Of a stretch of DNA of 33,474 bases, positions 9,284-16,529 are shown one piece after another; the stretch's first letter is position 1, and every line of letters begins with the position of its first letter. Source of the DNA: Pseudomonadota bacterium (GTDB taxonomy: Bacteria; Pseudomonadota; Gammaproteobacteria; Xanthomonadales; Rhodanobacteraceae); NCBI GenBank assembly GCA_021780735.1, contig JAJXYE010000276.1, forward strand, positions 1 through 33,474, given 5' to 3'. Made by a program: the position numbers and the translations under genes. Under the pieces are notes generated by a model. That model saw only the letters and a list, made by a program, of their open reading frames with translations, searched no databases and was not told where the DNA came from.

Positions 9284-9712
9284 CTATTGCCAGTTGCCCA
9301 CATCCTTGCTGTAGCCGTCGCCACCGGGCTTGCCATCCTGACCGTAGAAAATCAGGTCGAAGCTGCCGTGCTGGCCCGGATACTGGTAGCCAAAGGCGTG
9401 GCCCCACGGATCCTTCAGGCCGGACTCCTTGGAGTACGGGCCCTGCCAGTTGGCCGCGTTGGGCGGCTTGACCAGCAGATCCTCCAGTTGCTGCGGCGGC
9501 GAACCGTTGTCCAGCGCGTAGTTCTCGATCTTCTGGCTGAGCGTGGTCAGCTGCGCCTTGCCGGCGCCGTATTTGCCCTTGTCCACGTTCCTGCCGACCT
9601 GGGTTACCACCACCGCGCCGATGATGCCGATCAGCACGATCACCGCCAGCATTTCGAGCAGGGTGAAGCCGGCAGCGTTCGCGCCGATACGTCGTGGTTG
9701 CCTGTACTGCAT
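9284..9712 (-). CDS. gspG: Type II secretion major pseudopilin GspG
   Basis: Start trimmed to MQYRQPRRIGANAAGFTLLEMLAVIVLIGIIGAVVVTQVGRNVDKGKYGAGKAQLTTLSQKIENYALDNGSPP; C-terminal DPWGHAFGYQYPGQHGSFDLIFYGQDGKPGGDGYSKDVGNW typical of GspG. Confidence 0.97.
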   Translation of the reverse strand: MQYRQPRRIGANAAGFTLLEMLAVIVLIGIIGAVVVTQVGRNVDKGKYGAGKAQLTTLSQKIENYALDNGSPPQQLEDLLVKPPNAANWQGPYSKESGLKDPWGHAFGYQYPGQHGSFDLIFYGQDGKPGGDGYSKDVGNWQ

Positions 9713-9741
9713 GAAAATCACCTCGATTCGGGAAACGGGTC

Positions 9742-10959
9742 TTACTGAATATTGCTGGTCAGGCTGAGCAGTGGCAGCAGGATCGCCGCCATGATGATCG
9801 CCACCATCACCGTCATCACGATGGTCAGCGCCGGCACCAGTGCAGCCAGCAGACGATCGATTGATCGCCTGGACTCCAGCTCGAATGTGTCGGCCACCTT
9901 CAGCAGCATCGTGTCGAGCTGGCCGGCCTCCTCGCCCACCTGCACCATTTGCATCGCCAGCCGCGGAAACAGCTTGGACTGGCCCAGCGCCAGACTCAGT
10001 CCGGCGCCGCCCTTGACCTGCTCGTGCGCCGCGCTCAGCGCCGAATCCAGCGCACGATTGGCGGTGACCTGACGCGCAATGGTCAGCGCGCTCAGCAGCG
10101 GCACGCCGTTCTTGAGCAGGGTTCCCAGCGTGCGCGCGATGCGTGCCGTCTCCACCTTCAGCAGCAGCGGGCCGGCCACGCGCATGGTCAGCAGCCGGGT
10201 ATGCCAGGCCAGCCGCGCCTGCGGATCGCGCAGGCGCGCGCGCCAGGTCAGCACGCCACCCACGATCAGCAGCAGGATCAGCCACCACCAGGCCTGCAAG
10301 GTATTGCCCACCAGCAGCACGGCCTGGGTGATCCACGGAATCGGCACCTGCATGTCCTGGAAGATCGGCACGAACTGCGGCACCACATAGGCCAGCAGCA
10401 GAATCAGGGAACCGAGCACGCCAACCATCAGGAACGCGGGGTAGATCAATGCGTTGACAATGCTGCCGCGCAGCTGCTGCGAACGCTCGAGATAGTCGGC
10501 CAGCCTGCGCAGCGTTTCTTCCAGCGAACCACCGGCCTCGCCGGCGCGCACCAGGCTGACGTAGAGCTTGGGAAACACGCCATGCTCCTCGTCCAGCGAC
10601 GAGGACAGCGTATTGCCACCGCGCACCCGATCGCGCACCCGCTCGATCATCTTCTTCGCATGCTCGCCCTCGGGCAGTTCCAGCAGGATCGTCAGCGCGC
10701 GATCCAGTGGCTGGCCGGCACCGAGCAGGGTGGCCAGCTGATGGGTGAACTGGGCCAGCTGGTCGCCGCTGAACGGGCCGCGCTTGAACAGCGCCGCCAG
10801 GCCGCTTCCGCCGGTCGCGCCGCTGGCCGGCTGCGCCTCCAGCGGGGTGTGCCCCTGATCCTGCAGGCGGCCGATCACCTCCTCGACGCTGGCCGCCTCC
10901 ATCTCACCGTACAGCGTCTCGCCGGCCTCGCTGACTGCCTTGTAACGGAACTGCGCCAC
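9742..10959 (-). CDS. gspF: Type II secretion inner-membrane platform protein GspF
   Basis: 405 aa; MAQFRYKAVSEAGETLYGEMEA..., two GspF domains (LVRAGEAGGSLEETLRRLADYLERSQQLRGSIVNALIYPAFL; MVQVGEEAGQLDTMLLKVADTFELESRRSIDRLLAALVPALTI). Confidence 0.97.
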   Translation of the reverse strand: MAQFRYKAVSEAGETLYGEMEAASVEEVIGRLQDQGHTPLEAQPASGATGGSGLAALFKRGPFSGDQLAQFTHQLATLLGAGQPLDRALTILLELPEGEHAKKMIERVRDRVRGGNTLSSSLDEEHGVFPKLYVSLVRAGEAGGSLEETLRRLADYLERSQQLRGSIVNALIYPAFLMVGVLGSLILLLAYVVPQFVPIFQDMQVPIPWITQAVLLVGNTLQAWWWLILLLIVGGVLTWRARLRDPQARLAWHTRLLTMRVAGPLLLKVETARIARTLGTLLKNGVPLLSALTIARQVTANRALDSALSAAHEQVKGGAGLSLALGQSKLFPRLAMQMVQVGEEAGQLDTMLLKVADTFELESRRSIDRLLAALVPALTIVMTVMVAIIMAAILLPLLSLTSNIQ

Positions 10960-10960
10960 G

Positions 10961-12697
10961 TCAGCCGTCCTGCGTTACACGCAGGACTTCCTCCAGCGTG
11001 GTGACGCCGGCGACGGCCTTGGCGATGCCGTCTTCATACATGGTGCGCATGCCTTCGCTGCGTGCCTGTTTCTCGATCTCGCCAGCATCGGCGCGGCGCA
11101 TCACCAGCCGCCGCAGCGGGTCGCTCATGGTGAGGAACTCCATGATCGCGCGACGACCGCGGTAGCCGGTGGGATTGGCGGCGCTGCTGCCCGGCTTCCA
11201 CAGCCGGATCGGACGCTCGTCGGTGTACTTTTCCAGCTCGAACTGCTCGATCACCTCGGGCAGCGCCTCGTAGGGAATCGCGGTCTCCGGATCGAGCCGG
11301 CGCACCAGTCGCTGCGCCAGGATGCCGTTGATGGTGGAGCCGAGCAGGTAGTCCTCCACCCCCATGTCGAGCAGCCGGGTAATGCCGCCTGCCGCGCTGT
11401 TGGTGTGCAGGGTGGACAGCACCAGATGGCCGGTGAGCGCGGACTGGATCGCGATGCGACAGGTTTCCAGGTCGCGCATTTCGCCGATCATGATCACGTC
11501 CGGATCCTGGCGCATGATCGAACGCAGCGCACCGGAGAAATCCAGCCCGATCTGCGGCTTCACCTGGATCTGGTTGATGCCTTCAAGCTGGTATTCGACC
11601 GGATCCTCGACGGTGATGATCTTCACGTCGTTGGTATTGATCTGCGACAGCGCGGTGTACAGCGTGGTGGTCTTGCCCGAGCCGGTCGGGCCGGTCACCA
11701 GCAGAATGCCGTGCGGCTTTTCCAGCACATCGATGAAACGCTGCTTGAAGCTGTCGGTGAAGCCCAGCGACTCAAAGTCGAATACCACCGATTCGCGATC
11801 GAGGATGCGCATCACCACCGACTCGCCGAAGCTGGTGGGCACGGTGGACACGCGCAGGTCGAGCTCCTTGCCCTGCACACGCAGCTGGATGCGGCCATCC
11901 TGCGGCAGGCGGCGTTCGGCGATATTGAGCCGCGCCATGATCTTCACGCGCGAGATCACCGCGGCGGTGGATGAGGACGGTGGCGCCTCGACTTCGTGCA
12001 GCACGCCGTCGATGCGGTAGCGCACCTTCAGGCGGTTCTCGAACGGCTCGATGTGCACGTCCGAGGCGCGCTGCTCCACCGCGCGCTGCAAAATCAGGTT
12101 GACCAGGCGGATCACCGGCGCCTCGGATGCAAGGTCGCGCAAATGTTCGACGTCGTCCTCCTCGGCGGCGCTGCCATCGAGGTTTTCCACGATGGCGCCC
12201 ATCGCCGAGCGGCCCGTACCGTAATAACGTTCGATCAGGCCATCGATCTCCGATCGCAGGCCCACGCGCAGCGCCACCGGGCGCCCGGCGGCCAGTTCCA
12301 CCGCCTGCAACGGGTAAGGGTCGGCCGGATCGGCCACGATCAGCGCCAGCCCGTCCTTCTCGTCCAGTACCGGCACCACGTGCTGCTGCTTGAGGAAGCG
12401 CAGCGAAAGCTCCAGGTCGGGCGGCGGCAGCTCCGGTGCATCGCGCGCGGACAGCAGCGGCACCTGCAGCAATTCCGCCCAGCCTTCGGCCAGGTCGCGC
12501 TCGGAGACCAGGCCGAGCCGCGCCATCAACGTGGTCAGGGTGCCTTCGGCCGACTCCTCGTGCAGGCGCCGCGCGCGGCCCAGATCACTGTCCTTCAGAC
12601 GACCTCGCGACACCAGCCAGGCACAGACTTCCGTCTCACGGTCGTCCCCCGCCATGCCCGTTCCGCTTGCCGCCGGCTCAATGGCTGCCGACATCAT
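10961..12697 (-). CDS. gspE: Type II secretion ATPase GspE
   Basis: 578 aa; Walker A GPTGSGKTTTLYTAL, Asp box ITVEDPVEYQLEGINQIQV, Walker B GALRSIMRQDPDVIMIGEMRDLET, His box TGHLVLSTLHTNSAAGGITRLLDMGVE. Confidence 0.98.
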   Translation of the reverse strand: MMSAAIEPAASGTGMAGDDRETEVCAWLVSRGRLKDSDLGRARRLHEESAEGTLTTLMARLGLVSERDLAEGWAELLQVPLLSARDAPELPPPDLELSLRFLKQQHVVPVLDEKDGLALIVADPADPYPLQAVELAAGRPVALRVGLRSEIDGLIERYYGTGRSAMGAIVENLDGSAAEEDDVEHLRDLASEAPVIRLVNLILQRAVEQRASDVHIEPFENRLKVRYRIDGVLHEVEAPPSSSTAAVISRVKIMARLNIAERRLPQDGRIQLRVQGKELDLRVSTVPTSFGESVVMRILDRESVVFDFESLGFTDSFKQRFIDVLEKPHGILLVTGPTGSGKTTTLYTALSQINTNDVKIITVEDPVEYQLEGINQIQVKPQIGLDFSGALRSIMRQDPDVIMIGEMRDLETCRIAIQSALTGHLVLSTLHTNSAAGGITRLLDMGVEDYLLGSTINGILAQRLVRRLDPETAIPYEALPEVIEQFELEKYTDERPIRLWKPGSSAANPTGYRGRRAIMEFLTMSDPLRRLVMRRADAGEIEKQARSEGMRTMYEDGIAKAVAGVTTLEEVLRVTQDG

Positions 12698-12839
12698 CCA
12701 CCCCGCTCAATACCTGCCAAAGCCGTCGTCGCCCCTGCAGCAAAACGGCAAGGATCATAGTTATCACATCCGGCCAACCACAGGCGAGTTCAGCCCGAAC
12801 CGGTTCCACCTGTCGTTCATGCTGCACAGGGATGCCCAT

Positions 12840-12860
12840 TGTGCCGCCTTGAGCGGCACA
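12840..12860. other. Perfect stem-loop: 8-bp stem TGTGCCGC / GCGGCACA, 5-nt loop, upstream of gspE
   Basis: Sequence TGTGCCGC-CTTGA-GCGGCACA read directly, about 143 bp upstream of the gspE start. Confidence 0.75.
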
Positions 12861-13088
12861 TCTGGTGATTCGTGACCTAGGAAAAATTCCTGCAAGGACT
12901 TGCGCGCGGTCGGGACAGGGCGTCTGCGACTCCCTCGATGAGGCACCTTCCGACCAGCTTCACCATGCCGCTCACCCGGCTTGCGCGCAACGGACCACTT
13001 GCAGCCGGCAACGCGGGCGCGCGCCGGATCGGCCTGCTGCGTCGCGAAATCTCACCAGCCCCGCGCGCACGACCTGCATGCCAGCGCA

Positions 13089-13141
13089 ATGTCATGCGAC
13101 ATGGTCAGGTTCGAATGTTCATTCGAAACGGGGTGTTTCGA
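13089..13141. promoter_or_regulatory. Cluster of three adjacent/overlapping dyads, possible operator(s)
   Basis: ATGTC-ATGC-GACAT (13089-13102); TTCGAATG-TT-CATTCGAA (13110-13127); TCGAAAC-GGGGT-GTTTCGA (13123-13141), all read from the sequence. Confidence 0.4.
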
Positions 13142-13237
13142 CGCGCGGGGCTGGCGGGCTCCCCGGCAAACTCGATGCGAAGGGCGCGGGACATTGGGTT
13201 GGAGCCAATCCCGTTCTCAGGGTCGATTCAAGATTCG

Positions 13238-13249
13238 AGACCTGACCCC
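13238..13249. repeat. Left copy of perfect 12-bp inverted repeat AGACCTGACCCC bounding the AT-rich island
   Basis: Exact reverse complement of GGGGTCAGGTCT at 15507-15518. Confidence 0.8.
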
Positions 13250-13328
13250 CCGGCTTCCATTGATTATGTTGCGCGTGGACCTTGAAACCGCCAGCTTTAA
13301 AACAAGATCTTGCCATCAGCCTTCCCTT

Positions 13329-13616
13329 TCATTTTTTATATTGCGCCCCGCAATTTTTGCACTTTGTTCTTGCTGGTTTCGAAGGGAGAACAGCCGTGTA
13401 ACCACATTTGCTACAAGTTATCAATGACGCCAATAACAGCAACGTTATGTAGACCACCCCCCACCCGACATTCAAAATCACAAATAGCCAATTTGGCGTT
13501 GGCCCAATTAACGCTGAATAGAGGCAGATAATAAGGAGGCCTAACAGGGCACCTCCTGGAAACCAGAACCAAACCAAGCGCTTTTGGCGCCTTACTTCTG
13601 TAAGAGAATCGCTCAT
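13329..13616 (-). CDS. Small membrane protein with C-terminal zinc ribbon (CxxC...CxxC), hypothetical
   Basis: 95 aa: two hydrophobic segments (LVWFWFPGGALLGLLIICLYSALI; WLFVILNVGWGVVYITLLLLASLI) followed by CSKCGYTAVLPSKPARTKCKNCGAQYKK. Confidence 0.6.
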   Translation of the reverse strand: MSDSLTEVRRQKRLVWFWFPGGALLGLLIICLYSALIGPTPNWLFVILNVGWGVVYITLLLLASLITCSKCGYTAVLPSKPARTKCKNCGAQYKK

Positions 13617-13622
13617 ATTTCT

Positions 13623-14039
13623 TCAGAGACCACCATCAGGGAACAAGCTATTCAACGCTGAAAGCCCGCTCCCCAAAGTCGGAGTAGCGGCTGTCGCCGA
13701 CCACGCAGTTCCGATGAATCCACCCCCACCGAAACCATTGCCACCCTTCATACCGAAGCCGCCCTGCACCCCTGTTGTAGTGCCGCACTTATCCCATGTA
13801 GCACTCAAGCTTTCCGATATACCCAAGGCGCCATCGACCTCTGCATAATTTGATTGCGTTATGCCTGTTGTAGGGGCACTGCCTTGACTGAAATTAAGAC
13901 CTGATCCATAGCCAGCATAAATACCCCCGCCCATGCCGCCAGCGCCCTGAGCTGTACCGAATGCGGACCAAGTCAGAGGGTTAAGGGGAATAAGGGTCAG
14001 GTCTTGTTTTGGCATATCCCTCACTTCACGCCCGGGCAA
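13623..14039 (-). pseudogene. Gly-rich C-terminal remnant, possibly the tail of an Rhs/YD-repeat-type polymorphic toxin; 5' part of the ORF is supplied by the transposon end
   Basis: LTLIPLNPLTWSAFGTAQGAGGMGGGIYAGYGSGLNFSQGSAPTTGITQSNYAEVDGALGISESLSATWDKCGTTTGVQGGFGMKGGNGFGGGGFIGTAWSATAATP...; the first residues (MPGREVRDMPKQD) are encoded by transposase-flanking sequence, so the native N-terminus is missing. Confidence 0.4.
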
Positions 14040-14875
14040 TTCGACTAACCGACGCGTCGTGCAGACCGAAGTGGTCGCCGAGGTCTTTCAATGTGTACGC
14101 ACCGCTGGCATACGCTGCGCGAATGGCGCTGTCGCGATCAGCAGCGGCTCGCTCGTATTGGGTCAGCGATTTCCGCGGCCGTTGCGCGCGGGGCACTTCA
14201 CGCGAAGGCGCCTTGGCGCGGGCGGCCACGCGCTCTACAAAGGCTTCGTCACCCTGCTGCTTGTTGTCTGGCAACGACACCTCTGCACCTGCCGTGACAA
14301 AACGAGCGAATGCACGTCGCGCCACACCACGATCCGCAGCGAACAACGACAGCGTCTCGGCAACCGCAAGCATGTCCGACGCCGGCACCTTCCCCATAAC
14401 GGCACGGTAACTGCTCCACGGCCAGTCGGCTGCCGTCGGACACAACCTCCCACGCACCGGGTTGAGCACGATGTACCTCGAGAGCTCCATCAGGTAACTG
14501 TCCTTATCCACCAGCACCGCCTTATAGCGGCCTTGCAGCACGTGACCGACCCGGCCGTGCCGCCGATTGAAAGCCTGGGTGTCAACGCCGTTGACTTCAC
14601 GCATTCCACGCGACAGCGTCGGTGCGAGGGTCTCGACCAGCAGGTGATGGTGATTGTCCATCAGGCAATACGCCCACAAACGCCATTGAAAGCGTTCGCA
14701 CACTCGCGCCAAACCCGCACAGAAGGCCTGCCGGTCCTCATCATCCCTAAAGATCGCCGCCCGCGCATCGCCACGCGCCATCACGTGATACAGCGCACCG
14801 GCGAATTCAATACGAAGAGGACGAGACATGATGGCAGGCTACATTAATGCATGTGGCAAGACAAAACCTGGCCCC
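13993..14875 (-). mobile_element. RAYT (Y1/HUH transposase) element with imperfect inverted-repeat ends
   Basis: AGGGTCAGGTCTTGTTTTGGCA (13993-14014) versus the reverse complement of 14854-14875, GGGGCCAGGTTTTGTCTTGCCA: 17 of 22 identical by hand alignment, flanking the transposase ORF. Confidence 0.65.
14026..14829 (-). CDS. REP-associated tyrosine transposase-like protein (Y1_Tnp / TnpA_REP family)
   Basis: 267 aa: MSRPLRIEFAGALYHVMARGDARAAIFRDDEDRQAF...LWAYCLMDNHHHLLVET (HUH), YKAVLVDKDSYLMELSRYIVLNPVRG (catalytic Tyr region), C-terminal HTH-like AIRAAYASGAYTLKDLGDHFGLHDASVSRIAR. Confidence 0.95.
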   Translation of the reverse strand: MSRPLRIEFAGALYHVMARGDARAAIFRDDEDRQAFCAGLARVCERFQWRLWAYCLMDNHHHLLVETLAPTLSRGMREVNGVDTQAFNRRHGRVGHVLQGRYKAVLVDKDSYLMELSRYIVLNPVRGRLCPTAADWPWSSYRAVMGKVPASDMLAVAETLSLFAADRGVARRAFARFVTAGAEVSLPDNKQQGDEAFVERVAARAKAPSREVPRAQRPRKSLTQYERAAADRDSAIRAAYASGAYTLKDLGDHFGLHDASVSRIARA

Positions 14876-15382
14876 TGTCGCGCCTGTTCCGCGCTGACCC
14901 CTGCCCCGCGGTTTCGTACTCTCCTGGCACCTTTGCCTCCTTTTCAGGGAAAAGTACTCATTGGCAACTTCAATGACGACGTGATCGCCTTCAGCAATAA
15001 AAATATGTGCTCCGGGGTCTTCGAAATCACCGCACGCCCCTATCCCATTTGACGAATTCAACGTTATATCAGTCACCTTTCCTTCAAACCCGATCAATCT
15101 CGGAAGGAACCCATACGTCTGAAGAAATTCACCCCGCGTCAGAGAAATCTTATTGATTGACTGGACTGCAAACCTTTTGCTACAGACGTAAAAAGATTTT
15201 GACGTATACACGATATCAATGCTTTTTATGAATTCTTCTTGCTTTGCGTCCAGTCCCATCGGACCAGGAGTATCATATGCAGTCTCGACAGCCCATCTCC
15301 CAATGAGTTTTGGCGGGATGCCGCCTGAAGCGGAGGAATATATCGCGAATATCATCGCCAGTATTTTTACGCTTTCTAACAT
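14807..15382 (-). CDS. Secreted/hypothetical protein (LIGRWAVE lipocalin-like start); probably native only to about 14930, tail read into RAYT sequence
   Basis: 191 aa; N-terminal hydrophobic signal-like segment; good SD (GGAGG) upstream of ATG at 15382; C-terminal ...RFCLATCINVACHHVSSSSY lies in transposon end and overlaps the transposase start. Confidence 0.6.
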   Translation of the reverse strand: MLESVKILAMIFAIYSSASGGIPPKLIGRWAVETAYDTPGPMGLDAKQEEFIKSIDIVYTSKSFYVCSKRFAVQSINKISLTRGEFLQTYGFLPRLIGFEGKVTDITLNSSNGIGACGDFEDPGAHIFIAEGDHVVIEVANEYFSLKRRQRCQESTKPRGRGQRGTGATGARFCLATCINVACHHVSSSSY

Positions 15383-15506
15383 TATCGACCTCCATCAATG
15401 AGCGCTGTTTTAGATACCGTTCGCAGGTTCTTCGACTGCTAATCTCTCAAAAGGTGGGTCAATACCTAAACTGTTTAAATCATTCGACCCGACCAATGGA
15501 GCGCAT

Positions 15507-15518
15507 GGGGTCAGGTCT
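15507..15518. repeat. Right copy of perfect 12-bp inverted repeat GGGGTCAGGTCT bounding the AT-rich island
   Basis: Exact reverse complement of 13238-13249. Confidence 0.8.
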
Positions 15519-15683
15519 AGCATCGTAGCATTTGCCGGAGGGAGTGAGCGTGGGCGCATCCCTTTGCACTCCCCTGGCTCGCAGAGCCACGCCAGCATCG
15601 GCCTTGGGTGCTGAATCCCCTTCGATGCCTTGCGCACCCGCCAGCCTCTGGGACAATGGCGCTTTGCGCGAACGGATCCCGCC

Positions 15684-16529
15684 ATGCACCTCATCGACAT
15701 CGGCGCCAACCTCACCCACGAGTCGTTTCACCACGATCTCGATGCCGTGCTGCGGCGGGCGCACGAGCAGGGTGTCGGCCGGATGATCGTCACCGGCGCC
15801 TCGCGCGACGGCAGCGAGCATGCGCTGGCGCTGGCCCGGGCGTATCCGGGGGTGCTGTTCGCCACCGCCGGCGTGCATCCGCATCACGCGATCGACTACG
15901 ACGATGCCACCGATGCGCGCCTGCGCGAGCTGGCGGGCGATCCGCTGGTACGCGCGGTGGGCGAAACCGGACTGGACTACAACCGCAACTACTCGCCGCG
16001 CGAGGTGCAGCTGACGGTGTTCGAACGGCAGCTGCAGATGGCGGTGGATCTGTACAAGCCGCTGTTTCTGCACCAGCGCGATGCGCATGCGGATTTCATC
16101 GGCCTGCTGCGCCGCTATCGCGAGCGGGTGCCGGCCGTGGTGGTGCATTGCTTCACCGACAACGCCGAGGCGCTGCGCGACTACCTCGCGCTGGACTGCC
16201 ACGTCGGCATCACCGGCTGGATCTGCGACGAGCGACGAGGCACCCATCTGCGTGAGCTGGTGCGCGAGATCCCCGCCCACCGCCTGATGATCGAGACCGA
16301 CGCACCCTACCTGCTGCCGCGCACGGTACGCCCGCATCCGCCACACCGGCGCAACGAGCCCATGTACCTGCGCCACATTTGCGAGGAAGTGGCGCGCGAC
16401 CGTGGCGAGCCGGCCGAGGCCACGGCGACGGCCAGCACCGCCGCCGCCGAGGCATTCTTCGGGCTGGGTGATATCACGCTCCCGGCCCTGGTCGGCGGCG
16501 AGCGGCCGACTACGGCAAGCTCACGGTAA
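15684..16529 (+). CDS. tatD: TatD family hydrolase / metal-dependent DNase
   Basis: MHLIDIGANLTHESFHHDLDAVLRRAHEQGVGRMIVTGAS...TAGVHPHHA...AVGETGLDYNRNYSPREVQLTVFERQLQMAVDLYKPLFLHQRDAH...VVHCFTDNAEALRDYLALDCHVGITGWICDERRG...IETDAPYLLPR. Start trimmed from the ORF track. Confidence 0.95.
   Translation: MHLIDIGANLTHESFHHDLDAVLRRAHEQGVGRMIVTGASRDGSEHALALARAYPGVLFATAGVHPHHAIDYDDATDARLRELAGDPLVRAVGETGLDYNRNYSPREVQLTVFERQLQMAVDLYKPLFLHQRDAHADFIGLLRRYRERVPAVVVHCFTDNAEALRDYLALDCHVGITGWICDERRGTHLRELVREIPAHRLMIETDAPYLLPRTVRPHPPHRRNEPMYLRHICEEVARDRGEPAEATATASTAAAEAFFGLGDITLPALVGGERPTTASSR

Noticed and set aside
12865-13285. Several ORFs of 60-150 aa between gspE and the island
   Set aside because: Mutually overlapping in different frames, no SD, no domain-like sequence; region treated as intergenic.
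13230-15525. Target-site duplication flanking the island
   Set aside because: Flanks AAGATTCG (left) and AGCATCG (right) do not form a convincing direct repeat; RAYT/HUH elements are not expected to make one.
15575-15589. TGGCTC-GCA-GAGCCA hairpin upstream of tatD
   Set aside because: Short 6-bp stem with 3-nt loop, no U-tract; too weak to call as terminator or regulator.
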